A stretch of 64,000 nucleotides of DNA, from the NCBI GenBank assembly GCA_045660745.1, contig JAZREJ010000014.1, positions 1 to 64,000 on the forward strand. The letters are read 5' to 3'. This stretch comes from RGIG6353 sp045660745 (GTDB lineage: Bacteria; Bacillota; Clostridia; Oscillospirales; SIG627). Under the pieces are notes generated by a model that saw only the letters and a program-made list of their open reading frames with translations, did no database searches and was not told where the DNA came from. Positions 1-8,742 of the stretch are shown one piece after another. The translations under genes were made by a program, and so were the position numbers. The stretch's first letter is position 1; the number at the start of each line of letters is the position of its first letter.

Positions 1-3
1 CAT
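1..3 (-). CDS. start codon of a gene running off the left edge
   Basis: Only the ATG at 3..1 lies inside the window, so nothing can be said about the product. The start is supported by a strong ribosome binding site (AAGGAGG) nine bases upstream and by a -10 hexamer further up. It follows two substrate-binding lipoprotein genes on the same strand and could be another member of that array or an unrelated gene. Confidence 0.4.
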
Positions 4-50
4 TACTTGATTCCTCCTTCGTTTTTGTTGTGGTTGGCAAACCCGCTTCA

Positions 51-79
51 ATTATATACGAAGGAGGATATTTTTTCTA
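51..79 (-). promoter_or_regulatory. probable sigma-A promoter for the gene at the left edge
   Basis: Read on the minus strand, TAGAAA (79-74) and TATAAT (56-51) are separated by 17 bases. The -10 is perfect and the -35 is weak. Transcription should start near 44, giving a leader of about 40 bases. Confidence 0.5.
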
Positions 80-141
80 CTCATAGCTAAAGCTTTTTGG
101 AACCACCAGCATTGCTGGTGGTATTCTTGTTACACAAAAAA

Positions 142-169
142 AACGGATCCGAGCATCGTCGGATCCGTT
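142..169 (-). terminator. intrinsic terminator after the first lipoprotein gene
   Basis: An 11-bp perfect stem (AACGGATCCGA / TCGGATCCGTT) with a 6-base loop is followed on the minus strand by a run of T. It lies 46 bases past the stop codon of the gene ending at 216. A second palindrome at 102-122 (8-bp stem, 5-base loop) follows but lacks a T run. Confidence 0.85.
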
Positions 170-215
170 CAAGGGATGTAGTGTTTTTGTTTTTAAGTGT
201 GGCGAAAAAACTCTT

Positions 216-1688
216 TTATATTTTATCAAATGCTTTAAGTGTTTTCTTCAGCTGAGCCTTTGCACTCATGCGCTGAGATTTGTAGTATGACTGAAAGTTT
301 GAGTTTTGAGTGCTCATAAGTCTTTCAAGCATAAACGCAAAGCCCTGCCAGTTGTCGTAAACCGTACCGAAGTCGAACTTCGTTCCATCAATGACCAAAT
401 CCATGATCTCCTTAGATTCGGAGTCGCGAAGATATCTTGTCTTGAGTGCAATTTCGTAAAGTGTGGGAGTAACCGTCTTCCAGTTTTCGGCAGAGAGTGC
501 CTCAACTATAGTACCTACAAACTCAAGGTCGTCTACAGTCTTGGGGATAGCAAGTGCGGTGTGCTGACCGCCTACCATAGTCTGATAATTCTTCTGATTC
601 TCGTCATACTTCGGAAGCGGAATAAGACCGTAGTCAAACTCAAAATCACGATAGGTCTTGTTGTTGGCATTGCCTACATAACCCATAACGAATATAGCCC
701 TTTGGGAATTAAAAATATCATTGGCCTTATTCTCAGCGTTTATGGTGGTGGGATCGAAATAAACGCCGTTATTGTTAAAGCAGAAATCGTAAATATCCTT
801 AACAATGGAGTCTATCTTGGGAGTGCTTTCAAGTAACTGCGGTACTCCTTCGCCGTCCTTTCTGCAAACCGAGTTGTCAAACGACCAAAGGTAGGAATTC
901 AAGGCAGTTCCGTTGACCTGAGTAAAGCCGTAAAAGTCGTTCGCGTCACGAGTATCGTTTCCGTCGTCCCTGTAGATATCCTTGACCATCTCACTAAGCT
1001 TGTCAAAGGTCCACTTGCCGTCAAGAACTATCTTGTAGATATCGCCAAGCTCATATGACTGCGCAAGATTCTTGTTGAAATAGAGGCAGTGCGCACCGCG
1101 AACCGCCGAATAGTTGAGATGAGAAACAGCGACAATAGATTTACCATCGTAGGTAAGCTCTGTGGCGTTTGAATCATACCACCAAGGCTTTGAAAAATCA
1201 ACATGAGGAACGTCATACCAGTTGATGAAGAGGTTGTTTGTAACAAGTCCTCCCATAGACATTACCATTCCGGAAAACAGATCAAACTCATCATTTCCCG
1301 AAAGAACTGTCTTTTTAACGTAATCCGCTTCTTCCTTAAAGGTTCCCGTAGAATAAACTACGTCTATATTTACGTTAAATCTGTTTTCTACCGCCTGATT
1401 ACGGGCAAATAGCGCATCCACTATAAGATCTCCCTGATTGCGCTTCTCTTCCTCAACCACGAATTCGCTCTTGTTATTTGCAACTACACGGAATGCGCGT
1501 CCTCCAAAGTCTGCCTCGGGAAGTTCGTCAGACACGAGGCTTCTCTCGTAAAAGATGGAATCTTCTTCATACTCTTTTACTTCTCCCGAAGTCCCCTCTT
1601 TTTCGTCATCCCCTCCGCATGAGAAAAGAAGTATGGAAGATGAAATCAGCATAAGCAGTGCCAGTGTCATTGCTATAATCTTTTTCAT
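216..1688 (-). CDS. substrate-binding lipoprotein, array copy 1
   Basis: A 490-residue secreted lipoprotein. The signal peptide spans about residues 1-23 and ends in an LFSC lipobox with the lipidated cysteine at 24. The rest resembles extracellular solute-binding proteins of carbohydrate ABC importers, although no permease or ATPase is nearby, so substrate and partner are unknown. The start is the ATG at 1688, preceded by AGGAG at a 7-base spacing; a longer reading frame upstream has no such site. It has its own promoter and terminator and so is probably transcribed alone. The segment after the lipobox (YEEDSIFYERSLVSD) and the C-terminal segment TPTLYEIALKTRYLRDSESK are shared with the four paralogs at 1898, 60192, 61806 and 63411. 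The binding-protein assignment rests on overall pattern, not on a diagnostic motif. Confidence 0.75.
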   Translation of the reverse strand: MKKIIAMTLALLMLISSSILLFSCGGDDEKEGTSGEVKEYEEDSIFYERSLVSDELPEADFGGRAFRVVANNKSEFVVEEEKRNQGDLIVDALFARNQAVENRFNVNIDVVYSTGTFKEEADYVKKTVLSGNDEFDLFSGMVMSMGGLVTNNLFINWYDVPHVDFSKPWWYDSNATELTYDGKSIVAVSHLNYSAVRGAHCLYFNKNLAQSYELGDIYKIVLDGKWTFDKLSEMVKDIYRDDGNDTRDANDFYGFTQVNGTALNSYLWSFDNSVCRKDGEGVPQLLESTPKIDSIVKDIYDFCFNNNGVYFDPTTINAENKANDIFNSQRAIFVMGYVGNANNKTYRDFEFDYGLIPLPKYDENQKNYQTMVGGQHTALAIPKTVDDLEFVGTIVEALSAENWKTVTPTLYEIALKTRYLRDSESKEIMDLVIDGTKFDFGTVYDNWQGFAFMLERLMSTQNSNFQSYYKSQRMSAKAQLKKTLKAFDKI

Positions 1689-1730
1689 TTTTTTACTCCT
1701 ATTTGATAATTTATTGTATATTTTTTTATG

Positions 1731-1759
1731 ATTATAACACACCTTTTAACGGAATGCAA
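1731..1759 (-). promoter_or_regulatory. sigma-A promoter of lipoprotein copy 1
   Basis: On the minus strand TTGCAT (1759-1754), 17 bases, then TATAAT (1736-1731). The -10 is perfect. It places the start of transcription near 1724 and gives a leader of about 36 bases. Confidence 0.75.
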
Positions 1760-1897
1760 TATCTTACACAATATATTGTAACATACCGGTATTTTAATTA
1801 CACAATCATTATGTAAATAGGTTTTATTGATAAAAGGCTCTGATTTATTGCCAATTTCCAATGCAAAAAAGGAGCTGCAGTCAAAAAAATTTCTGTT

Positions 1898-3370
1898 TTA
1901 TGCTTTATCAAATGCCTTAATGGTTGACTTTAGCTGATACTTTGCATAAGACAGCTGCTTCTTGTAATAAGAGCGGAAGTTCGAATTGCCCTGGCTCATA
2001 AGCTTTTCAAGCATAAACGCAAAGCCCTGCCAGTTGTCATAAACCGTACCAAAGTCAAACTGTGTTCCGTCGATTACCAGATCTAAAATTTCCTTGGATT
2101 CGGAATCGCGAAGATATCTTGTCTTAAGCGCTATCTCGTAAAGCGTAGGTGTAACCGTCTTCCAGCTTTCAGCAGAGAGTGCTTCAACTATTGTGCCTAC
2201 AAACTCAAGGTCCTTTACCGTCTTTGGTACAGCAAGTGCGGAATGATGTCCGCCTACCATAGTCTTATAGGCTGTCTGATTCTCATCGTATTTCGGGATT
2301 GGGATAAGTCCGTATTCAAATTCGAAATCGCGATATTTCTCGGTAGTGGCATTGCCTACAGATCCCATGGTAAATATAGCGTTGCCGGAGTTAAAAACAG
2401 AATCGGCTTTGTTCTCAAGATTAATTGTTTTGGGGTCGAAATAAACACCCTGGTTGTTGTAACAGAAATCGTAAATCTCCGTAACGATCGTATCTATCTT
2501 AGGAGTATCAACGGAAATTTGGGGAATTCCATCTCCGTCCTTGGCACAAACGGGATTGTCAAACGCCCACAGATAAGAATTAAGACAAGTGCCGTTCGAT
2601 TGAGTAAAGCCGTAAAAGTCATTCTCATCTCGGTCATCGTTTCCGTTGTCGGTATAAATATCCTTTACCATTTCGGCAAGCTTGTCAAAGGTCCATTTGC
2701 CGTCAAGAACCAAAGAATAAATATCTCCAAGCTCCCAAGAGGATGCAAGATCCTTATTAAAGTAGAGGCAGTAAGCCCCCTGAACTGCAGTTTGGTTAAG
2801 ATGTGAGATTGCGATAAGCGCCTTGCCGTCATAAGTAAGATTCGTTGCATTGGACTCATACCACCACGGCTTTGAAAAATCCACGTTGGGGATATTATGC
2901 CAGTTGAGAAAAAGATTCTTCGAGACCATTCCGCCCATGGACATTACCATTCCCGCAAACAGGTCAAATTCATCGTTTCCCGAAAGCACGGTTTTTGAAA
3001 CGTAATCCGCCTCTTCCTGAAAAGTATGTGTAGAGTATACCACCTCTAATTTTACGTTAAATCTATCCTCGATAATCTGATTACGCGAAAACCTCGAGTC
3101 AATCATAAGGTCTCCCTTATTTCTGGTTTCTTCATCATCCACTATTTCCCAACTGCTGTTTGCAACAACACGGAAGGTGCGTCCACCAAAGTCTTCATCA
3201 GGAAGGTCATCAGAAACAAGGCTTCTCTCATAAAAGATAGAATCCTCTTCATATTGCTTTACTTCATTTGTTGCCTTGCTGTTATCCTTTTGCCCGGCAC
3301 ACGAAAAAAGAAGTACAAACGAGGAAGCTAGCATCAAAATCGCAAGAGTGATTGCTGTTATTTTTTTCAT
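1898..3370 (-). CDS. substrate-binding lipoprotein, array copy 2
   Basis: A 490-residue paralog of the gene at 216. The signal peptide ends in LFSC with the cysteine at 24. A polar linker and the shared YEEDSIFYERSLVSDDLP block follow. The mature part has the same landmarks as copy 1, such as KPWWYESNAT, LVLDGKWTFDKL and the C-terminal NWQGFAFMLEKLMS. The start is the ATG at 3370 behind AGGAGA; an upstream in-frame start eight codons earlier lacks a binding site. It has its own promoter. I see no convincing terminator between its stop and the next gene. Function is inferred as ligand capture for an ABC importer encoded elsewhere. Confidence 0.75.
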   Translation of the reverse strand: MKKITAITLAILMLASSFVLLFSCAGQKDNSKATNEVKQYEEDSIFYERSLVSDDLPDEDFGGRTFRVVANSSWEIVDDEETRNKGDLMIDSRFSRNQIIEDRFNVKLEVVYSTHTFQEEADYVSKTVLSGNDEFDLFAGMVMSMGGMVSKNLFLNWHNIPNVDFSKPWWYESNATNLTYDGKALIAISHLNQTAVQGAYCLYFNKDLASSWELGDIYSLVLDGKWTFDKLAEMVKDIYTDNGNDDRDENDFYGFTQSNGTCLNSYLWAFDNPVCAKDGDGIPQISVDTPKIDTIVTEIYDFCYNNQGVYFDPKTINLENKADSVFNSGNAIFTMGSVGNATTEKYRDFEFEYGLIPIPKYDENQTAYKTMVGGHHSALAVPKTVKDLEFVGTIVEALSAESWKTVTPTLYEIALKTRYLRDSESKEILDLVIDGTQFDFGTVYDNWQGFAFMLEKLMSQGNSNFRSYYKKQLSYAKYQLKSTIKAFDKA

Positions 3371-3400
3371 AATTTTCTCTCCTTTTGCTATCATACTTGC

Positions 3401-3429
3401 ATTTTATCATATCAACTGTATCGTTTCAA
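3401..3429 (-). promoter_or_regulatory. sigma-A promoter of lipoprotein copy 2
   Basis: On the minus strand TTGAAA (3429-3424), a 17-base spacer and TAAAAT (3406-3401). The leader is about 25 bases. Confidence 0.7.
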
Positions 3430-3501
3430 TGTAAAAAATATCCCGTTTTATGGACTTTTCTGCTAAATTGATTCCGTTTTATAATGCATTAATTAACTAA
3501 A

Positions 3502-3529
3502 AAAAGGTCTCCTTCACAGGAAACCTTTT
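3502..3529 (-). terminator. terminator of the rimP-truB operon
   Basis: A 12-bp stem with one G-U pair and a GTGA loop, followed on the minus strand by seven T. The upstream arm overlaps the truB stop codon. Confidence 0.85.
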
Positions 3530-4442
3530 ATACATCAAACATTTTTATACTTTTAGCACACAATTCTCCGTCAAGCTCTATCACTTCTCCCAGTGCAAAG
3601 AACATTCCGTTTTCGTCATACATACGAAGTCTTGTTCCTGTTTTCGGGAGGTCAAGCTTGGCGCGGGAAGAATATATCGGTTGACCGTTTCTTGCAAGCT
3701 TTGAATAAAAAGCGGTAAATGACACCGCAGGGCACTCGCAAAAAAGCTCTTCTGTCTCTATGACTGCATCTGCGAGTCTGTCCGCTTCCGAAAGTTTTTC
3801 AAGCTCAGAAAGCGTATAAGCTCGCTCTATCGTAAAGTTTCCCGACTGAAGACGCAAAAGACTGCTCATCGCTCCTCCAACTCCAAGCATGGCTCCTATA
3901 TCGGAGGTCAGAGTCCTGATATAAGTACCCTTTGAAACCGATACCGAAAACTGCCATTCAACATCGGAAATTTTAACGATATCCCATATTCGGTCGATAA
4001 ATATCCTTCTTTTCTCTCGTTCTATCTCAATCCCCGCACGCGCAAGGTCGTACAGCTTTTTGCCGTCCACCTTGATTGCGGAATACATGGGAGGAGTCTG
4101 AAAGCTTTCTCCCAGAAATGAGTTTATTGCCGAAATAACCGACTCATCAGAAAGATTAACTGTATTTTCCGTAAGTACCTTACCGCTTGTATCCTCGGTA
4201 TCTGTAGTAATACCGAGTATCATTCCCGCCCTGTAGCATTTGGAATCGCTCATGAGAAAGCTACTCGCTTTAACGGCATTTCCGACAAGAATCGGTAATA
4301 CGCCCGTTGCCATCGGGTCAAGAGTACCCGTATGTCCTACCTTTTTCGTTTTAAAGATACGGCGCATCCTGTTTACGGCATCATGGCTCGTCATGCCACT
4401 CTTCTTATTCAGAACAACAACGCCCGAATATCTTTCACTCAT
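3528..4442 (-). CDS. truB: tRNA pseudouridine(55) synthase TruB
   Basis: A 304-residue enzyme converting uridine 55 of the tRNA T-loop to pseudouridine. The N-terminal GVVVLNKKSGMTSHDAVNR segment and the catalytic block GHTGTLDPMATGVLPI, which contains the essential aspartate, are intact. Later RTLTSDIG-type and C-terminal PUA-like segments fit the family, and the length is normal. The ATG at 4442 overlaps the stop of nrnA by four bases (ATGA), so translation is probably coupled. It is the last gene of the rimP operon, with the terminator at its stop codon. Confidence 0.95.
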   Translation of the reverse strand: MSERYSGVVVLNKKSGMTSHDAVNRMRRIFKTKKVGHTGTLDPMATGVLPILVGNAVKASSFLMSDSKCYRAGMILGITTDTEDTSGKVLTENTVNLSDESVISAINSFLGESFQTPPMYSAIKVDGKKLYDLARAGIEIEREKRRIFIDRIWDIVKISDVEWQFSVSVSKGTYIRTLTSDIGAMLGVGGAMSSLLRLQSGNFTIERAYTLSELEKLSEADRLADAVIETEELFCECPAVSFTAFYSKLARNGQPIYSSRAKLDLPKTGTRLRMYDENGMFFALGEVIELDGELCAKSIKMFDV

Positions 4443-5380
4443 AATACTTCACTTCCCTCAAGATAATTAAGGATAGTATTCTTAACGCTTTCCAAAGTGC
4501 CTTCAATAAAGCATCCCGCAGCAGAGTGATGTCCTCCTCCGCCGAAATGTGCACAGATGGAAGAACAGTCGAGTCTGTCATCACTTCTCATGGATACCTT
4601 AAATCCGTTTTTTCTCTCCTTGAGAGTAATTCCCAAAAGCACGCCCTCGGGAATTTTTGATATTTGCTCAATACCCGAAGTCTCACTGTCCGAAATTCCT
4701 ATCTCGTCAAGAAGCTCATCTGTAACGCAAGCCACACTCACTTTTCCGTCAAAGTGATAAGTCATATCGGAAGTAACTTTTGCCTCAAGCGCCATTTTGC
4801 GGCGGGATTTGGTAATAAAAAGAGGTGTATTAAGATATCCGAAGTTGCCGTTTTTGGCAAATCTGCAAAGCTTTGACGCTATTTCAAAGGTGCCGGATGA
4901 GGTGTTTGAAAATTTAAAGCATCCGGTATCCGTGGCGATAGCCGTATAAAGGCATTCTGCCATATACAAGTCAAGCTCCACGCCGAGAGCCTCGATGATA
5001 TCAAAAACTATCTCACCGCAAGCGGCGCGCGAAGGATCGCAAAGCAGAACGTTTGAACGGGTAGTATTATTCAGATGATGGTCTATGGCAAGGTCAATAA
5101 CTCTCTCCTCGGGAAAATCTCCGAGAAGGCTCATTGATGCCACGTCAACACTGACAGTAAAGTCCGCCGTAAATTCGGGATTTTCAACGTTATGAATATA
5201 AGAAAAATCCACGGGTAGGATATCGTTGACAGTGACTCTTACTTTTTTTGAAAGCTTTTTAAACGCCGCGGAGAGCGCATAGGACGAACCCAGCGCATCT
5301 CCGTCGGGATGAATGTGAGTAAATATTTCTATATTGTCAGCACTTTTTAAAAGCTCTGCGATCTGACGGAAATCATTCAT
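4439..5380 (-). CDS. nrnA: DHH-family oligoribonuclease / pAp phosphatase NrnA
   Basis: A 313-residue DHH-DHHA1 phosphoesterase. Metal-binding motifs are visible as HIHPDGDALGSS (about residues 21-32) and the DHH triad in IDHHLNNTTRSN; the C-terminal GGGGHHSAAG block is the DHHA1 glycine motif. In Firmicutes this protein degrades very short RNAs and dephosphorylates 3'-phosphoadenosine-5'-phosphate. The start is the ATG at 5380, with GGAGG inside the 3' end of rbfA; the genes overlap by eight bases. A longer reading frame to 5512 simply reads through rbfA and was not used. Confidence 0.93.
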   Translation of the reverse strand: MNDFRQIAELLKSADNIEIFTHIHPDGDALGSSYALSAAFKKLSKKVRVTVNDILPVDFSYIHNVENPEFTADFTVSVDVASMSLLGDFPEERVIDLAIDHHLNNTTRSNVLLCDPSRAACGEIVFDIIEALGVELDLYMAECLYTAIATDTGCFKFSNTSSGTFEIASKLCRFAKNGNFGYLNTPLFITKSRRKMALEAKVTSDMTYHFDGKVSVACVTDELLDEIGISDSETSGIEQISKIPEGVLLGITLKERKNGFKVSMRSDDRLDCSSICAHFGGGGHHSAAGCFIEGTLESVKNTILNYLEGSEVL

Positions 5381-5741
5381 CGGATTCCTCCGCCGTGTCG
5401 GACTTGATGTCAAGCTCCTTGAGAAGCGCTTCAATGCGTGCGCCGTGCTCAGCCGAGTCGTCATACTCAAAGGTGAGCTCGGGAGTAATGCGCAGGTCAA
5501 GATTTTCGGCAATACAGCGTCTCAGATACCCCTGAGCACTGTAAAGTCCCTTTTTGACTTCCTTAACATCTGCATCCATACAGTTAAAATAGACCTTGGC
5601 AAACTTCATATCACGGGTAACACGCACCGACGTAACCGTCACGAAGGCGGTAGCGACTCTCGGGTCCTTTACGGTCCTGAGAGCCTCGCCAAGTACCTGC
5701 TTTGCCGCTTCATTGATTCTGTCCTGTCTGAATTTATTCAT
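5373..5741 (-). CDS. rbfA: ribosome-binding factor A
   Basis: A 122-residue KH-fold factor for maturation of the small ribosomal subunit. The N-terminal RQDRINEAAKQVLGEAL, the DPRVATAFVTVTSVRVTRDMKFAKVYF core and the C-terminal LRITPELTFEYDDS are characteristic. It sits between infB and nrnA, 15 bases downstream of infB, in the usual Firmicutes order. Confidence 0.95.
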   Translation of the reverse strand: MNKFRQDRINEAAKQVLGEALRTVKDPRVATAFVTVTSVRVTRDMKFAKVYFNCMDADVKEVKKGLYSAQGYLRRCIAENLDLRITPELTFEYDDSAEHGARIEALLKELDIKSDTAEESDE

Positions 5742-5756
5742 TCTTTAAACTCCAAG

Positions 5757-8405
5757 TTATCTCTTTATCTCTTCCATTATGAAGGCCTCAAGAACGTCGC
5801 CTTCCTTGATATCATTGAATTTTTCAAGACCGACACCGCACTCGTAGCCCTGTGCAACCTCGCGTGCATCATCCTTGAAACGCTTGAGCGAGGAGATTTT
5901 GTCCTCGAACACCACGATACCGTCACGTACAACACGAATCTGCGAGTTACGGGTGATTTTACCGTCAAGGATGTAGGAGCCTGCAATAACTCCGACGTTG
6001 GGAACACGTATGGTCTGACGAACCTCTGCGTGACCGAGAAGCACCTCTTGATATGTGGGTGCAAGCATACCCTTCATAGCCGCTTCTACCTCTTCGATGC
6101 ATTCGTAAATGATTCTGTAGGTATGAATATCAACACTCGCCTTAGCTGCGGCATCTATAGCGCGCTTGTCGGGACGAACGTTAAAGCCGATGATGATAGC
6201 GCCCGAAGCGTCTGCGAGCATAACGTCATTCTCGTTGATTCCACCAACCGCGTTATGAATTACACGAACGCGAACCTCTTCGTTTGAAAGCTTTTCAAGA
6301 GAAGCCTTGACTGCTTCTGCAGAACCTTGAACGTCTGCCTTGACAACGATATTAAGCTCCTTGATACCTTCCTTAACCTGGTTAAAGAGGTCATTAAGGC
6401 TTACCTTGCCGTTGGCATTGAATGTACGCTCCTTCTCATCTGCACGGCGCTCGTCAGCAAGTTCGCGTGCCATTCTCTCATCCTTAACGGCATTGAGTAT
6501 ATCACCCGCTGCGGGAACGTCAGAAAGTCCGAGAATCTCGACAGGAACGCTGGGACCTGCGGTCTTTACGGTCTTGCCCTTATCGTCAAGCATTGCACGT
6601 ACACGTCCAACTGTAGTGCCTGCGATGATATAGTCGCCTGCATGGAGAGTTCCGTTCTGAACGAGTACCGTCGCAACGGCACCTCTGCCCTTATCAAGCT
6701 TTGCTTCAATTACGATGCCGCGTGCCTCTCTGTTGGGATTAGCCTTAAGCTCGGCAACCTCTGCAACGAGAAGAACGGATTCGAGAAGATCATCAATACC
6801 CATCTTGGTAAGTGCGGATACGGGTACGCAGATAACGTCACCGCCCCATTCCTCGGGAACGAGGTCGTACTTTGTGAGTTCCTGCATAATGTTATCGGGA
6901 TTTGCACCGGGTTTATCCATCTTGTTGATAGCAACGATTATAGATACGCCTGCCGCCTTTGCATGGTTGATAGCTTCAACCGTCTGGGGCATGATACCGT
7001 CATCTGCCGCAACAACGAGAATTGCAATATCGGTTGCCTGAGCACCGCGGGCACGCATTGCGGTAAATGCCTCATGACCGGGAGTATCAAGGAACGTTAT
7101 GTCACGTCCGCCGATATTTACTCTGTAAGCACCGATGTGCTGAGTAATACCTCCTGCCTCGCCGGATGTAACGTTTGCGTGGCGGATAGCGTCAAGAAGA
7201 GATGTCTTACCGTGGTCAACGTGTCCCATGACACAGACAACGGGAGGACGCTCAACGAGGTCTTCCTTAGAGTCCTCGGAGGAATCTATAACCTTTTCCT
7301 CTGTTGTAACCACCACTATTCTTTCGGCTCTTGAACCGAATTCATCGGCAACGATTGCCGCTGTATCAAAGTCTATCGACTGATTGAGAGTTACAAGCAT
7401 ACCGAGTCCCATAAGCTTCTTCATGACCTCAGCAGTCGTTATATGAAGCTCTTTTGCAAGCTCGGACACTATCATTTCATCGGGAAGCTTTACAACATCC
7501 GGAATCTTGGGCTTCTCAGGTGCTTTGGGAGCCTCGGGTTTACCCTTTGCACGCTTCTTGTCAAAGGGAAGCTTCTGATTGTTCTTCTTGTTGAATTTCT
7601 GTCTTCCTGACTCGCCTGCTCCGTCATGAACGTAATCAAGAAGCTTTTCATCGTACTTTGAAAGGTCAACTCCGCCCGTGCCTCTCGTATCTACAACACG
7701 TACCTCCTTCTTAACGGACGTATCTGCCATGGGGGTGGATTTTATGTTGCGCTCAAGCTTCACGCCGCCCTGTTTTTGCGCAGGCTTTTGCTCCTGCTTC
7801 TTTACGGGCTGCTGAGGTTGGGACTGAGGCTGATGCTTCTTTTCCTCGGGACGCTTAGTCTCAACGGGATTCTTTTCCTCGGGACGCTTTGCCTCAATAG
7901 GCTTCTTCTCCTCGGGACGCTTTGCCTCAATAGGCTTCCTTTCCTCAGGACGCTTTGCCTCAATAGGCTTCCTTTCCTCAGGACGCTTTGCCTCAATAGG
8001 CTTCCTTTCCTCAGGACGCTTTGCCTCAATAGGCTTCTTCTCCTCGGGACGCTTTGCCTCAATAGGCTTCTTCTCCTCGGGACGCTTTGCCTCAATGGGC
8101 TTCTGTTCCTCGGTTTTTTTAACCTCTTCTGGAAGCTTCGCCTCCTCAGGATTCTTTTCGGGCTCCTTTACCGCTTCGGCTTTATCACCGTAGGGTGCAA
8201 GAGTTATTTCTCCGTTGATGTATTTATCAATATCAAAAGGCTCGCACATTCCCGCAAAACGGAAAATAACGAGGTCTGCCTCCTCTTCGGAAAGCACGGT
8301 TGCCTTAGCATCCGCTTTTTCAATAGCAGAAAGTATCGCCTTGTTTTTTACGTCTAAATCCTTTGCAAGGGCAGATACTTTGATTTTATTATTAACTGCT
8401 GCCAT
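5757..8405 (-). CDS. infB: translation initiation factor IF-2
   Basis: An 882-residue initiator-tRNA GTPase. An N-terminal IF2N-type segment is followed by a lysine/glutamate/proline-rich linker with eight near-identical 11-residue units (about residues 101-188), a second IF2N segment, and the G domain with VMGHVDHGKTSLLDAI, DTPGHEAF and NKMDKPG. Domains II, III and IV follow. The start is the ATG at 8405 with GGAGG eight bases upstream. The alternative TTG at 8420 lies inside that binding site and was rejected. It is in the canonical operon between ylxQ and rbfA. The expanded linker is the only unusual part. Confidence 0.96.
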   Translation of the reverse strand: MAAVNNKIKVSALAKDLDVKNKAILSAIEKADAKATVLSEEEADLVIFRFAGMCEPFDIDKYINGEITLAPYGDKAEAVKEPEKNPEEAKLPEEVKKTEEQKPIEAKRPEEKKPIEAKRPEEKKPIEAKRPEERKPIEAKRPEERKPIEAKRPEERKPIEAKRPEEKKPIEAKRPEEKNPVETKRPEEKKHQPQSQPQQPVKKQEQKPAQKQGGVKLERNIKSTPMADTSVKKEVRVVDTRGTGGVDLSKYDEKLLDYVHDGAGESGRQKFNKKNNQKLPFDKKRAKGKPEAPKAPEKPKIPDVVKLPDEMIVSELAKELHITTAEVMKKLMGLGMLVTLNQSIDFDTAAIVADEFGSRAERIVVVTTEEKVIDSSEDSKEDLVERPPVVCVMGHVDHGKTSLLDAIRHANVTSGEAGGITQHIGAYRVNIGGRDITFLDTPGHEAFTAMRARGAQATDIAILVVAADDGIMPQTVEAINHAKAAGVSIIVAINKMDKPGANPDNIMQELTKYDLVPEEWGGDVICVPVSALTKMGIDDLLESVLLVAEVAELKANPNREARGIVIEAKLDKGRGAVATVLVQNGTLHAGDYIIAGTTVGRVRAMLDDKGKTVKTAGPSVPVEILGLSDVPAAGDILNAVKDERMARELADERRADEKERTFNANGKVSLNDLFNQVKEGIKELNIVVKADVQGSAEAVKASLEKLSNEEVRVRVIHNAVGGINENDVMLADASGAIIIGFNVRPDKRAIDAAAKASVDIHTYRIIYECIEEVEAAMKGMLAPTYQEVLLGHAEVRQTIRVPNVGVIAGSYILDGKITRNSQIRVVRDGIVVFEDKISSLKRFKDDAREVAQGYECGVGLEKFNDIKEGDVLEAFIMEEIKR
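7842..8105 (-). repeat. 33-bp coding tandem repeat inside infB
   Basis: Eight consecutive 33-bp units encode KPIEAKRPEEK-like 11-mers in the IF-2 linker. Three central copies (about 7936-8034) share a variant with CCTTTCCTCAGG. Flanking copies carry CTTCTCCTCGGG, and the unit nearest the G domain is diverged. The block structure points to recent slippage or unequal exchange. Confidence 0.9.
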
Positions 8406-8424
8406 AATCTGTTCCTCCAATCGT

Positions 8425-8742
8425 TTACACTTCTTGGTGTTCCAAGCTGTTCTTTATAAGAGTTTTAAAACTAATATCGGTGATTGCCGCACAAGCGGTA
8501 AGGCTTATTTTACCCAAAGCATGGGAAAGCTCCGACATTGTGAAAGGTACAAGAAAAGCTTCACATCCGTAATATTCTGCGGTGTCGAATATCTCTTTTC
8601 TTGTGTTATCGGAAACGTCAGACGCAACAAATACCGTCTCGGCACGCTTTTTTTTCATGGTGTCACGAACGGCATCTGTGCCTGTGATGACCTTTCCTGC
8701 ACGTTTTGCAAGTCCTATGGCGGACAAGAATTTACTCTGCAT
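8425..8742 (-). CDS. ylxQ: L7Ae-family ribosomal protein YlxQ
   Basis: A 105-residue L7Ae/L30e-fold RNA-binding protein of the YlxQ type. The motif IGLAKRAGKVITGTDAV near the N-terminus and the alternating strand/helix pattern with VFVASDVSDNTRKE fit the family, which binds kink-turn RNA. It overlaps ylxR by 11 bases. The role in this operon is not established in general; ribosome association is inferred from the family. Confidence 0.88.
   Translation of the reverse strand: MQSKFLSAIGLAKRAGKVITGTDAVRDTMKKKRAETVFVASDVSDNTRKEIFDTAEYYGCEAFLVPFTMSELSHALGKISLTACAAITDISFKTLIKNSLEHQEV

Noticed and set aside
102..122. 21-base palindrome as an attachment or recombination site
   Set aside because: It lies in a 3' untranslated region just after a terminator; no integrase or second copy is present, so it is best seen as another RNA hairpin.
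1861..1897. Terminator after lipoprotein copy 2
   Set aside because: Only a 6-bp CTGCAG palindrome precedes the T run; the stem is too short to support.
5445..7334. Long plus-strand frames opposite rbfA and infB (up to 335 codons)
   Set aside because: They lie entirely opposite well-conserved genes, have no binding sites and no recognisable domain.
7842..8105. CRISPR-like direct repeats
   Set aside because: The units are contiguous 33-bp coding repeats in frame with infB, without spacers.
7776..8357. Long leucine-rich plus-strand reading frame opposite infB
   Set aside because: It is the antisense shadow of the KPIEAKRPEEK repeats; it lacks a binding site and its pattern follows the 33-bp unit.
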